A stretch of DNA of 64,000 bases, from assembly GCF_001039005.1 (NCBI RefSeq), contig NZ_LDWR01000014.1, positions 186,001 through 250,000 on the forward strand. The letters run 5' to 3'. Each line of letters opens with the position of its first letter. Position 1 is the first letter of the stretch. Under the pieces are notes generated by a model, which was not told the DNA's origin, ran no database searches, and saw only the letters and a list, made by a program, of their open reading frames with translations. Source of the DNA: Burkholderia cepacia (GTDB lineage Bacteria > Pseudomonadota > Gammaproteobacteria > Burkholderiales > Burkholderiaceae). Shown piece by piece: positions 35,577 to 44,081 of the stretch. The position numbers and the translations under genes are program-made.

Positions 35577-36575
35577 ATGGAACAGAACCCCCTCTCACCG
35601 AACGCGTTGCTGCGCGTCGGCGTATCCGCGAAGACGTGGCTGGCCGACGACATCGTCGGTTATGAATTCGCGTCGCTGTCGGACGATCGGTTGCCCGACT
35701 TCGAAGCGGGCGCGCATATCGACGTGCACTTGCCCGGCGGGCTCGTGCGCCAGTACTCGCTGTACGACCTGCCCGGCGAGCCGTCGCGCTATCGCATCGG
35801 CGTGCTGCGCGATCCGCAATCGCGCGGCGGATCCGCGAGCCTGCACGACGACGTCCGCGCGGGCGACGTGCTGTCGATCAGCACGCCGCGCAATCACTTC
35901 GCGCTGCACCGTGGCCCCGAGCAATCGCTGCTGTTTGCGGGCGGTATCGGCATCACGCCGATCCTCAGCATGGCGCAGCAGCTGGCGCGCGAGCACCGGC
36001 CGTTCACGATGCACTACTGCGGCCGATCGCTCGCGCGGATGGCATTCGTCGAGCGCGTGCAGCAGATGGCGTCCGTCGACGATCCGCGCGCACGGGTACA
36101 GGTTCACGTCGACGACGGCCCGGTCGAGCAGCACCTCGACGCGCGCGCCGCGATCGGCTCGCCGTCGGCCGACAAGCATCTGTATGTCTGCGGCCCGACA
36201 GGCTTCATGGATCACATCCTGCAGACCGCGCGCGCGCTCGGCTGGGACGACGCGCATCTGCACCGCGAATATTTCGCGGCGGCGCCGGTCGAGCCCTCCG
36301 ACGAAGACAGTCCGTTCGAAATCGAAATTCACAGCAGCGGCGAAGTGATCCAGGTGCGGGCCGACCAAAGCGTCGCGCATGCGCTGCTGGATGCCGGTTT
36401 CAATCTGCCGCTGTCGTGCGAACAAGGCGTTTGCGGCACCTGCATGACGAGGGTGCTGGCCGGCGAGCCCGACCATCGGGATCTCTATCTCACCGACGAC
36501 GAAAAAGCGCGCAACGACAGCTTCATGCCGTGCTGCTCGCGCGCGAAGACTGCACGGCTGGTACTCGATCTCTGA
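35577..36575 (+). CDS. Phthalate-dioxygenase-type reductase (FMN, 2Fe-2S)
   Basis: A 332-residue class IA reductase. ATG 35577 (MEQNPLSPNA) is preferred, with ATG 35568 and GTG 35538 also in frame. Flavin-binding RQYSLYDLP lies near 59-67, the nucleotide-binding AGGIGITPILSM at 121-132, and a plant-type 2Fe-2S domain at the C-terminus with Cys281, Cys286, Cys289 and Cys319 (CEQGVCGTC, then MPCC). It takes electrons from NAD(P)H and passes them to a Rieske oxygenase, as VanB and phthalate dioxygenase reductase do. It is the only reductase in the cluster, so it probably serves both oxygenase subunits encoded next. Confidence 0.93.
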   Translation: MEQNPLSPNALLRVGVSAKTWLADDIVGYEFASLSDDRLPDFEAGAHIDVHLPGGLVRQYSLYDLPGEPSRYRIGVLRDPQSRGGSASLHDDVRAGDVLSISTPRNHFALHRGPEQSLLFAGGIGITPILSMAQQLAREHRPFTMHYCGRSLARMAFVERVQQMASVDDPRARVQVHVDDGPVEQHLDARAAIGSPSADKHLYVCGPTGFMDHILQTARALGWDDAHLHREYFAAAPVEPSDEDSPFEIEIHSSGEVIQVRADQSVAHALLDAGFNLPLSCEQGVCGTCMTRVLAGEPDHRDLYLTDDEKARNDSFMPCCSRAKTARLVLDL

Positions 36576-36620
36576 GGCCGCCGCCCGCGACCCGCTGAAC
36601 ACTGCAACGAGGGAATCCAC

Positions 36621-37922
36621 ATGTTGACCAAGCAGGACAATGAACTGATGTGCCGCACCGGCCCGGGCACCGCGATGGGCAATGCGATGCGCCGCTTCTG
36701 GCTGCCGGTGATCCAGTCGTCCGATCTGCCGCAGCCCGACGGCGACCCGAAAACGATCGAGCTGCTCGGGCAGCGGTTCGTGGTCTGGCGCGACCGGGAC
36801 GGCAGGCCCGGCCTCTACGACGAAGGCTGCCTGCACCGCGGCGCGTCGATGCAGCTCGCCCGCGCGGACGGCGACGGCCTGCGCTGCATCTATCACGGCT
36901 GGAAATTCGCGGTGGACGGAACGGTGCTCGACACGCCGAACGTTCCCGATCCGAAATTCAAGGACCGCATCAGGGGCCGCACCTACCCGGTGCGCGAAGC
37001 GGGCGGTCTGATGTGGGCGTATCTCGGCCCGGCGGGCAACGCGCCGCCGTTCCCGCACCGGGCATTCATGGATCAGCCGGATGCGCATCGCATCAACGTG
37101 TGCGCGATCGTCAACTGCAACTTCGTGCAGGTGATCGAAGGGCTCGTCGACTCGTCGCATCTGACCGTGCTGCACAGCTCCGCGCTGGCCCAGACCAACG
37201 ACTCCGATCTGGATTATGCGGGGAAGATCACGCACATGCAGTTCGACGCGGCTCCAGCGATCGAGGCGGATGAAACGGATTTCGGCTTTCACTACGTCGC
37301 GATCCGCCAGGCCGGTGACAACCGCATCGCCCGCGTCACGTCGTTCATCACGCCGGGCTTCATCGCCAACGCGAACGGCGACGTGTGGCTCGCCGCGGTG
37401 CCGATCAACGACGAGCGCTGCTATTTCTTCCACGTGTGGTGGGATGCCGACAAGCCCGTCGGCGAAGAGCCGCTGCGCAGCGCGCAGCTCAAGTTCGTGG
37501 GACTCGACGAGCCGACGCTGCGCAAATACGGAATGACGCTCGACACCTGCGACTCGCCGGCGGCGATGTCGTTCGCCAATGGCTATGGCCAGGATCGTCA
37601 CGCGCAGCGCGGCGGCCACTTCACCGGATTCGACAGCATCACGCAGGAAGACGCCGCATGCAGCATCTCGAGCGGCGCGATCCGCGACCGGTCGCAGGAA
37701 ATGCTGTCGAGCGCGGATCTCGCGATCAGCCGCCTGCATCGCACGCTGCTCGCGTGTGCGCGTGCGGAGCGCGATCAGCAGGACATTCCGGCGTTGCGCG
37801 CGGAATCGGGTCGTGCGATCGGTGTGTCCGGCGAAATCGGCCCGGGCGAGGACTGGCGACAGCTGGTTCCGCACCACCGGATCGTGTCGTCTTCCGGCAC
37901 CCGCACGCAGCGCAACGCATAA
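36621..37922 (+). CDS. Rieske non-heme iron oxygenase subunit 1
   Basis: A 433-residue alpha subunit. The Rieske cluster ligands are Cys70, His72, Cys89 and His92 (CLHRGA, then CIYHGWKF). The mononuclear iron ligands His180 and His185 lie in VDSSHLTVLH. The N-terminal MLTKQDNELMCRTGPGTAMG and MRRFWLPV match phthalate 4,5-dioxygenase and related aryl-ether or carboxylate oxygenases. It acts on a soluble aromatic substrate in the cytoplasm with electrons from the reductase 45 bp upstream. The residue spacing is identical to the second oxygenase 24 bp downstream, which points to duplication. The substrate is not evident. No small beta subunit is present, consistent with an alpha-only oxygenase. 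Confidence 0.93.
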   Translation: MLTKQDNELMCRTGPGTAMGNAMRRFWLPVIQSSDLPQPDGDPKTIELLGQRFVVWRDRDGRPGLYDEGCLHRGASMQLARADGDGLRCIYHGWKFAVDGTVLDTPNVPDPKFKDRIRGRTYPVREAGGLMWAYLGPAGNAPPFPHRAFMDQPDAHRINVCAIVNCNFVQVIEGLVDSSHLTVLHSSALAQTNDSDLDYAGKITHMQFDAAPAIEADETDFGFHYVAIRQAGDNRIARVTSFITPGFIANANGDVWLAAVPINDERCYFFHVWWDADKPVGEEPLRSAQLKFVGLDEPTLRKYGMTLDTCDSPAAMSFANGYGQDRHAQRGGHFTGFDSITQEDAACSISSGAIRDRSQEMLSSADLAISRLHRTLLACARAERDQQDIPALRAESGRAIGVSGEIGPGEDWRQLVPHHRIVSSSGTRTQRNA

Positions 37923-37946
37923 CCCAGTCTGAAACAGGAGTTCGAT

Positions 37947-39215
37947 ATGTTGAGCCACGACGATAACGAAATGCTGTGCCGCGTCGGTCCGGGCACGCCC
38001 GGCGGCGCATTGATGCGACGTTACTGGCACCCGGTCTGCACGTCCGCGCAATTGCCGGACCCGGACTGCGCACCGCTGCGCGTGCGCCTGCTCGGCGAGC
38101 AGTACGTCGCGTTCCGCGACTCGAACGGCCAGGTCGGCCTGCTCGAGGAGCTGTGCATGCACCGCGGCGCGTCGCTCGCGCTCGGCCGTGTCGAGGAAGG
38201 CGGCATTCGCTGCCTGTATCACGGCTGGAAATTCAGCGTGTCCGGCGCCGTGCTGGAAACGCCGAACCACGCGGACCCGAAATACGCGGCGCGGATGAAG
38301 GCGCCCGCGTTTCCGGTGCGCGAGGCCGGCGGCATCGTGTGGGCCTACGTCGGCCCGAAGGAACTGGAGCCCGCGTTTTCGCGCTACGCGTTCATGGATG
38401 CGGCGCCGAACCATCGCGTCGTGCTGCGCATCAACGTCGCGTGCAACTACCTGCAACTGGTCGAAGGCGGCGAGGACAGCTCGCACGTCGGCGTGCTGCA
38501 CACCAACATGGCGCGGCCCGGCTGGAAGGACGACGCGTTCACGCGTAATCCGGACGTCGTGAATCCGGCCGCGCTCGCGTCGAACGATCTCGAACCGTCG
38601 CTGAAGATCGAGGACACCGCGTTCGGCTTTCACTACGTCGCGCTGCGCAAGACCGATGAGCCGGGCGTGCGCAATGCGCGCGTCGTGCCGTTCATCGTGC
38701 CGTACGGTCGCATCATTCCGGCGCCGGCGTTCTTGTTCACCGTGCTCGAAGTGCCTGAAGACGACACGCACACGAGCACCTACATCGTCGTGCACGGCGA
38801 TTCGCCGGTCACGGAAGACAAGATCATCGAACTGCTCGGCCTCGACGATCCGAAGTATTACGATCGCCAGAACTGCACGTTCAACGCGAGCTGGGCCGAT
38901 TCGTTCGGCCAGAGCCGCGAGCGGATGAAGGAAAACTGGACCGGGCTGCGCGGCGTCGAAGTCGAGGACGCGACGATCGGGCTATCCCAGGGGCCGCTCT
39001 ACGACCGTTCACGCGAGCATCTGGTGCCCGCGGACCAGGCCGTGGTGCGGGTGCGCCGTGCGCTGCTGGCAGCGGTCAAACGTGTGATGAACAACGAGCC
39101 GCCGCCGGCGCTCGGGCTCGATCTGCGCGGCGTCAGCGCGTGCGACCGGCCACTCGCGGACGATGCGGCGTGGCAGGAACTGCTGCCGACGCATCGCGAC
39201 ACCATCGAAGCATGA
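37947..39215 (+). CDS. Rieske non-heme iron oxygenase subunit 2
   Basis: A 422-residue paralogue of the preceding gene. It has the same ligand positions Cys70, His72, Cys89, His92 (CMHRGA, CLYHGWKF) and His180, His185 (EDSSHVGVLH). The region after residue 230 diverges, particularly AFLFTVLEVPEDDTHTSTY and the FNASWADSFGQSRERMKENW section that lines the active site in this family. It may have a different substrate, or form mixed hexamers with subunit 1. It is followed 11 bp later by the SDR gene, so it belongs to the same operon. Confidence 0.93.
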   Translation: MLSHDDNEMLCRVGPGTPGGALMRRYWHPVCTSAQLPDPDCAPLRVRLLGEQYVAFRDSNGQVGLLEELCMHRGASLALGRVEEGGIRCLYHGWKFSVSGAVLETPNHADPKYAARMKAPAFPVREAGGIVWAYVGPKELEPAFSRYAFMDAAPNHRVVLRINVACNYLQLVEGGEDSSHVGVLHTNMARPGWKDDAFTRNPDVVNPAALASNDLEPSLKIEDTAFGFHYVALRKTDEPGVRNARVVPFIVPYGRIIPAPAFLFTVLEVPEDDTHTSTYIVVHGDSPVTEDKIIELLGLDDPKYYDRQNCTFNASWADSFGQSRERMKENWTGLRGVEVEDATIGLSQGPLYDRSREHLVPADQAVVRVRRALLAAVKRVMNNEPPPALGLDLRGVSACDRPLADDAAWQELLPTHRDTIEA

Positions 39216-39226
39216 GGAGAACCTTG

Positions 39227-40054
39227 ATGACGAACGATCAAACCCGCAGTGATACGCCGGACTACCTGTCCCTGCTGCGACTCGACGGGCGCGGTTTCGT
39301 GGTGCTCGGCGCCGGCCAGGGCATCGGCGAGCAGACGGTTCATGCGCTCGCGCAGGCCGGTGCGCGTGTACTTTGCGTCGATCGCGACGAAACACTCGCG
39401 CGTCGCATCGCCGAAGCCGTCGACGGCATTCCGTGTACGGCCGACGCTACGTCGCGCGACGACATGCAGCGCGTGTTCGACACGGCGCGCCAGCACTTCG
39501 GCCGCATCCACGGCGTCGTCGACATCATCGGCGTCGCGGGCATCAAGCCGCTGGCCGCCGTGGACGATGCGTCGTGGAATCAGCAATTCGACATCGTCGT
39601 GCGCCACGCGTACCTCGCGCTGCAGATCGGCGGCGAGCTGATGAAGGCCGACGGCGGCGGCACGTTCGCGTTCGTCGGCTCGCTCGCCGGCGATCGTGCG
39701 GTGCCGAGCGAGGTCGCGTATGCGGCGTCGAAGGCCGCGCTGCACCATCTGGTCCGCTGCGCGGGCGTCGAGTATGCGCCGTACAACGTGCGCATCAACG
39801 CGGTGTCTCCAGGGTTCGTGCGCACGCCGCGCCTGAACCAGCGGCTGGACGAAGCGACCTGGACGCGGGTCGGCGAAGCGATCCCGATCGGGCGCGCGGC
39901 CACGCCCGCGGAAATCGCCGGTCACCTGCTGTTCCTCGCGTCCGACCTGAGTGCCCACATGGCCGGTGAGATCGTCACCGTCGACGGCGGCCTCGGCGTG
40001 AAGGCCGCCATTCCAGCCATCACGTTTGCCCCGTCGGCAACCCCTACGCCATGA
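39227..40054 (+). CDS. Short-chain dehydrogenase/reductase
   Basis: A 275-residue SDR. ATG 39227 has GAGGAGA seven bases upstream. The cofactor loop GAGQGIG is at 28-34, an acidic residue after the second strand (VDRD) suggests NAD(H) preference, and the catalytic residues are Ser152, Tyr165 and Lys169 (AYAASK). The usual NNAG motif is replaced by IGVAG. In oxygenase clusters such enzymes oxidise cis-dihydrodiols or hydroxylated intermediates; here the exact step is unknown. Its stop overlaps the esterase start (ATGA). Confidence 0.9.
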   Translation: MTNDQTRSDTPDYLSLLRLDGRGFVVLGAGQGIGEQTVHALAQAGARVLCVDRDETLARRIAEAVDGIPCTADATSRDDMQRVFDTARQHFGRIHGVVDIIGVAGIKPLAAVDDASWNQQFDIVVRHAYLALQIGGELMKADGGGTFAFVGSLAGDRAVPSEVAYAASKAALHHLVRCAGVEYAPYNVRINAVSPGFVRTPRLNQRLDEATWTRVGEAIPIGRAATPAEIAGHLLFLASDLSAHMAGEIVTVDGGLGVKAAIPAITFAPSATPTP

Positions 40055-41007
40055 GCCAGATGACACAACCTTCGCCACGCGACCTCATTCATCCGTCGCT
40101 GCGCGCGTTCGCCGACGCGGCCGCCGCGCGGCCTAGCCTGGCGCAGATGAGCGCCGACGACGCGCGCGCCGGCATCGCCGCACGCACTGCCACGCGGGCG
40201 CCCGGCCCGCGCGTCGACAAGGTTTTCGACCTCGCGATTCCCGGCCCGGACGGCGGCATCCCGGTGCGCATCTACCATCCCGACGGCGCCGTCGGCGTGA
40301 CGATGGCCTTTCACGGCGGCGGCTGGCGGATGGGCAATCTCGACAGCTTCGACGCCGTGTGCCGGCATCTCGCCAACGATTCCGGGCTGGCCGTGATCAG
40401 CGTCGACTATCGGCTGGCGCCCGAGCATCCGTTCCCGGCGGCGCTGGAAGACGTGTGGGCGGCGACCTGCTGGGTAACCGAGCACGGGCACGAGCACGGG
40501 TTGTCGACCGGGCGGCTGACCGTGTTCGGCGAATCGGCCGGCGGCAATCTTGCCGCCGTCGTGTGCCTGCTTGCGCGGGAACAGACACACCCGCGCATCC
40601 TCGCGCAGGCGCTCGTGTATCCGGCGACGGACGCCACGCAGCAACACGCGTCGCGGTCCGTTTATGCGGAAGGCTTCGTGCAGCGCACCGCCGACGTTGC
40701 GCATGCGTTCCGCGAGTACGCGCTCGATCACGGCGTGTCGCCGTCGGTCTGGACGTTGTCGCCGTTCCATGCGGCCAGTCACGCGGACCTGCCGCCGGCC
40801 CTCGTGATCACCGCCGAGTGCGACGTGCTGTGCGACGACGGCGAAGCCTATGCGCGCAAGCTCGCCGAAGCGGGCGTGGCGACGACGTGCGTGCGTTATG
40901 CGGGGATGCTGCACACGTTTTACGGCATGCGCGGCGAGGTCGGCGCCGCCGCACTCGCGCAGCGGCAGGTGGCCGACATGCTGCGTGCGGCCGTACACGC
41001 CGGGTAG
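40051..41007 (+). CDS. Alpha/beta hydrolase (HSL-type esterase)
   Basis: A 318-residue hydrolase of the hormone-sensitive lipase family. It carries the oxyanion motif HGGGW (88-92), the nucleophile motif GESAGG (Ser162), Asp258 in ECDVL and His288 in GMLHTFYGM. RLAPEHPFPAALEDVWAA is also typical. It overlaps the SDR stop by 4 bp and ends 113 bp before the MarR gene. It could hydrolyse an ester or lactone intermediate, or release the acid that the acyl-CoA ligase activates (inference). No signal peptide, so cytoplasmic. Confidence 0.9.
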   Translation: MSQMTQPSPRDLIHPSLRAFADAAAARPSLAQMSADDARAGIAARTATRAPGPRVDKVFDLAIPGPDGGIPVRIYHPDGAVGVTMAFHGGGWRMGNLDSFDAVCRHLANDSGLAVISVDYRLAPEHPFPAALEDVWAATCWVTEHGHEHGLSTGRLTVFGESAGGNLAAVVCLLAREQTHPRILAQALVYPATDATQQHASRSVYAEGFVQRTADVAHAFREYALDHGVSPSVWTLSPFHAASHADLPPALVITAECDVLCDDGEAYARKLAEAGVATTCVRYAGMLHTFYGMRGEVGAAALAQRQVADMLRAAVHAG

Positions 41008-41100
41008 CGATCGACGCGAACGTGCGACCGGGAAACTTACGTACAATGGCGGTCAGCCACGCCGGTCATAGCCCCGTTACGATCGATCCGGTCGCACGCC

Positions 41101-41112
41101 CTTCCAAGGAAG
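41101..41112. promoter_or_regulatory. Short operator-like palindrome at the marR start
   Basis: CTTCC-AA-GGAAG, the 12-bp core of the operators at 33422, 34824 and 34985, lies 8 bp before the MarR start codon and includes its ribosome site. It fits autoregulation, but the AAGGAAG half is also a Shine-Dalgarno sequence, so this copy could be coincidental. Confidence 0.45.
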
Positions 41113-41120
41113 CCATCGAG

Positions 41121-41801
41121 ATGAGCACCGCAGACGCAAAGCAGCCCGCCCGCAACCGAACCGGCACGAAAGCAGCGCCGGCGCAGACGGAATCCGCTCC
41201 CAAGGCGAGCCTGCCGCGTCACAGCCTGATCGAACTGATCACGCTGCAATGGCAGCACGAGCACAGCGAACTCGATCTGTCGAATTTCCTGATGGCGATC
41301 TACTTCATGCGGATCGGCACCCTTGTCGAGCAGTCGTTCGACAAGATGTGCCAGCGCATGTGGGGCATCAGCGGGTCCGACATGCGTGTGCTGCTTGCAC
41401 TGCGCCGCAGCGGGCACCCGTATGCGAAACGGCCGACCGATCTGTATCGCGCGCTGCTCGTGACGTCGGGCGCGATCACCAAGAAGATCGACCGCCTCGC
41501 GAGCCTCGGGATGGTGGAGCGTCAGCCCGATCCGGGCCACGCCGGCGGGTTCATCGTCCGCCTCACCCGGAAGGGGCTCGACGTCGTCGACAAGGCCGTC
41601 GTGAAGCTCGCGAACGAATCGTCGATCGCACCGGCGATGGCGCATTTCTCCGATGCCGAGCGCGAGGCCGGCAACGATTTCTGCCTGCGCACGCTCGCGT
41701 TGATGGAAGACCTGGTGCTCCCGGACGCCGACGATACCGACAGCGCGCCGCCCGCGGCGCGGGCCAAGCCAACGCGTCGCGCGCCGCGCGGCGGCAAGTA
41801 A
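41121..41801 (+). CDS. MarR-family transcriptional regulator
   Basis: A 226-residue regulator. ATG 41121 has AAGGAAG upstream; ATG 41046 would add 25 residues without a ribosome site. An Ala/Pro-rich N-terminus precedes a winged helix-turn-helix at about 75-160: GISGSDMRVLLALRRSG, DLYRALLVTSGAITKKIDRL and the wing VERQPDPGHAGGFIVRLT, followed by the dimer helix. The C-terminus is basic (RAKPTRRAPRGGK). It is the only local regulator of the catabolic cluster and the best candidate to bind the ATCTTCC-N2-GGAAGAT sites. The ligand is probably the substrate or its CoA ester. Confidence 0.9.
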   Translation: MSTADAKQPARNRTGTKAAPAQTESAPKASLPRHSLIELITLQWQHEHSELDLSNFLMAIYFMRIGTLVEQSFDKMCQRMWGISGSDMRVLLALRRSGHPYAKRPTDLYRALLVTSGAITKKIDRLASLGMVERQPDPGHAGGFIVRLTRKGLDVVDKAVVKLANESSIAPAMAHFSDAEREAGNDFCLRTLALMEDLVLPDADDTDSAPPAARAKPTRRAPRGGK

Positions 41802-41887
41802 GGGCGGGCGGGCCGGCGCGTGTAGCGGGATCGGGCCGGCACATCAGGCACAATACGCGGCCTCGCCATTCCACCGCGGTCAAACAC

Positions 41888-42421
41888 ATGCGCTTCGTCG
41901 TCGTCGGAACAAGCGGGTCGGGGAAATCCACTTTCTCCAGCGTGCTGGCGGCTGCCGCGAGCTGCCCGTACATCGAACTCGATCAGCTCTACTGGGGCCC
42001 AGACTGGAAAGCCGTTCCGCCCGAGCAGTTCGAGAACGCGGTGCTCGCCGCGACGGCCGGCGACCGATGGGTCGCCGACGGGAACTACAGCGCCGTGCGC
42101 GACCTGCTCTGGTCGAGAGCCACGCACGTCGTCTGGCTCAACTTCGGGCGATGGACGGTGTTCTCCCGCGTGCTCTGGCGCACGGTAAGCCGCGGGCTCA
42201 TGCGCACCGAGCTTTCGCACGGCAACCGGGAGTCGCTGCGGATGGCGTTCTGCTCCAGAGATTCGGTGCTGCTGTGGCCATACACCACGTTCGACAAGAA
42301 CCGCGTCAAGTTCGCCACCCTGCGCGACGATCCGAAATTCTCGCATCTGCAGTGGACGGAACTCACCGAGCCATCGCGTACCCGCGCGTTCATCGACATG
42401 CATGCCCGCCCCGGCAGGTGA
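41888..42421 (+). CDS. P-loop nucleotide kinase-like protein
   Basis: A 177-residue protein. ATG 41888 (MRFVVVGTSGSGKST). The P-loop GTSGSGKST spans 7-15. The LDQLYWGPDWKAVPPEQFE and DRWVADGNYSAVRDLLWSRA segments match the adenylate-kinase-like / FlaR topology-modulation group. The lid region WRTVSRGLMRTELSHGN is shortened relative to true adenylate kinases. Its function is unknown and it does not look related to the oxygenase cluster. The 223 bp after it, to the transporter, hold only a palindrome. Confidence 0.85.
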   Translation: MRFVVVGTSGSGKSTFSSVLAAAASCPYIELDQLYWGPDWKAVPPEQFENAVLAATAGDRWVADGNYSAVRDLLWSRATHVVWLNFGRWTVFSRVLWRTVSRGLMRTELSHGNRESLRMAFCSRDSVLLWPYTTFDKNRVKFATLRDDPKFSHLQWTELTEPSRTRAFIDMHARPGR

Positions 42422-42506
42422 ATGCGGAGCGGCATCCGCGCGCGTGTTCGGTTTGAACATCACGCTGTCCTCGTCCCTCGTCCTTGTCGCAACGAATAGC
42501 CATTAA

Positions 42507-42523
42507 ATATCACATTGCGATAT
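42507..42523. promoter_or_regulatory. 17-bp palindrome before the transporter
   Basis: ATATC-A-CATTG-C-GATAT, with matched arms ATATC/GATAT and inner CA/TG. It lies 121 bp upstream of the transporter start, in an AT-rich stretch within an otherwise GC-rich spacer. It looks like a regulator binding site; the regulator is not encoded next to it. Confidence 0.45.
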
Positions 42524-42644
42524 ATCAGGATGTCTGACTGAAAGGCCTAGACACCGTGCAATCCACTAGCCGTGAGCACTTGCCGGAACCTATCTCGGGG
42601 CGTATGGTTGATTTCTCTATCGCCCTTATCCGGGAGATATCAAC

Positions 42645-44015
42645 ATGGCTGCCACACAATCCGCGGCCACGCCCCTCTCCGACGAGGAAGCCCGGCGCCA
42701 GTTGCGCCGCGCCGTCATCGCCAGCACGATTGGCACCACGATCGAATGGTATGACTTTTTCCTCTACAGCACGGTCACCGGCCTGGTCTTCGCAAAGCTG
42801 TATTTCCCGCAATCCCACCCGCTCGTCGGCACGCTGCAGGCGTTCCTGATCTATGCCGTCGGCTTTGTCGCGCGGCCGGTCGGCGCGGCGATCTTCGGCC
42901 ATTACGGCGACCGCATCGGACGCAAGGCCACCCTGATCGTGACCCTGTTGCTGATGGGACTCGCCACGTTCGCCGTCGCCTTCGTGCCGACCTACGCCGC
43001 GATCGGCATCTGGGGCGCGGTCATTCTCACGGTGCTGCGCTTCATCCAGGGCGTCGGCGTGGGCGGCGAATGGGGCGGCTCGGTCCTGATGTCGATGGAG
43101 TGGGCGCGCACCAATGCACATCGCGGTTTCGTCGCATCGTGGCCGCAGTTCGGCGTGCCGGCCGGATTGTTCCTCGCCAACCTCGCCGTGCTGGCCATGA
43201 GCTGGTTTTCCGGCAGCAGTTTCCTCGCGTGGGGCTGGCGTGTGCCGTTTTTCCTCAGCATCGTGCTGGTCGCGATCGGGCTCTATATCCGCCTGAACAT
43301 TCTCGAGACGCCGATCTTCGCGAAGCTGCTGGCCGAGCGCCGGATCGAGAAGACGCCGATGCTCGAAGTGTTGCGCAAGCAACCGAGGGATATCGTGCTG
43401 TCGGCATTCGCGCGGATGGCCGAACAGGCGCCGTTCTATATCTATACGGCGTTCGTGTTCACGTACGGGATCACGGCGCTGGGCGTGTCGCGCGAACTGC
43501 TGCTGACGGCGGTGCTGGTGGCATCCGTGGTCGAGTTCTTCACCATTCCGCTGTTCGGGCACGTGTCGGATCTGATCGGGCGCCGGCGGATGTACGTGAT
43601 CGGTGCGGCTGTCGTCGGTGTGTTCGGATTCCTCTACTTCGCGATGGTCGATACCCGGAACCCGGTATGGATCTTCGCGGCCATCGTGCTGTCGCTGGTC
43701 CCGCATTCGATGATGTACGGGCCGCAGGCCGCATTGATCGCCGAGTCGTTTACCGGGCGGTTGCGGTATAGCGGCGCGTCGATGGGTTATCAGCTCGCGT
43801 CGGTCATTGCCGGTGGCCCGGCACCGCTGATCGCGACGGCGCTGTTCGCCTACTACCATTCGGGGTATGCGATCGCGGCGTACGTGCTGGTGTGTGCGGT
43901 ACTGAGCGTGGTCGCCGCATCGAAACTCGGTGACTACACGAACAAGGATATTTCGCGGGAATACGACGACGCGCGAGGGTTGGGCGATCATGGGCACGCG
44001 CCGCCGGTGACCTGA
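42645..44015 (+). CDS. MFS transporter, metabolite:H+ symporter type
   Basis: A 456-residue protein, ATG 42645 with GGAG eight bases upstream. It has twelve hydrophobic segments and the MHS signatures: GTTIEWYDFFLYSTVTGLVF in helix 1, FGHYGDRIGRKATL between helices 2 and 3, and RFIQGVGVGGEWGGSVLMSM in helix 4, then a matching GHVSDLIGRRRMY in the second half. It belongs with proline/betaine, shikimate or citrate-type proton symporters in the inner membrane. It might import the substrate of the nearby oxygenase cluster, but no ATCTTCC operator lies before it, so this is uncertain. Confidence 0.92.
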   Translation: MAATQSAATPLSDEEARRQLRRAVIASTIGTTIEWYDFFLYSTVTGLVFAKLYFPQSHPLVGTLQAFLIYAVGFVARPVGAAIFGHYGDRIGRKATLIVTLLLMGLATFAVAFVPTYAAIGIWGAVILTVLRFIQGVGVGGEWGGSVLMSMEWARTNAHRGFVASWPQFGVPAGLFLANLAVLAMSWFSGSSFLAWGWRVPFFLSIVLVAIGLYIRLNILETPIFAKLLAERRIEKTPMLEVLRKQPRDIVLSAFARMAEQAPFYIYTAFVFTYGITALGVSRELLLTAVLVASVVEFFTIPLFGHVSDLIGRRRMYVIGAAVVGVFGFLYFAMVDTRNPVWIFAAIVLSLVPHSMMYGPQAALIAESFTGRLRYSGASMGYQLASVIAGGPAPLIATALFAYYHSGYAIAAYVLVCAVLSVVAASKLGDYTNKDISREYDDARGLGDHGHAPPVT

Positions 44016-44081
44016 CGAACCGGTGGGCGATCGCGCCATCGTGAATGGTATGGGGTGCGCGTCCGTTCGGCGGCACCCCGC

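Noticed and set aside
35595..38795. Minus-strand open frame of 1,066 codons across the oxygenase operon
   Set aside because: The plus strand encodes well-conserved reductase and Rieske oxygenase genes here; the minus frame is a composition artefact rich in Arg, His and Val.
41888..42421. P-loop gene as part of the aromatic catabolic operon
   Set aside because: It follows the MarR gene with an 86-bp gap, has no catabolic role in its family and no operator copy upstream.
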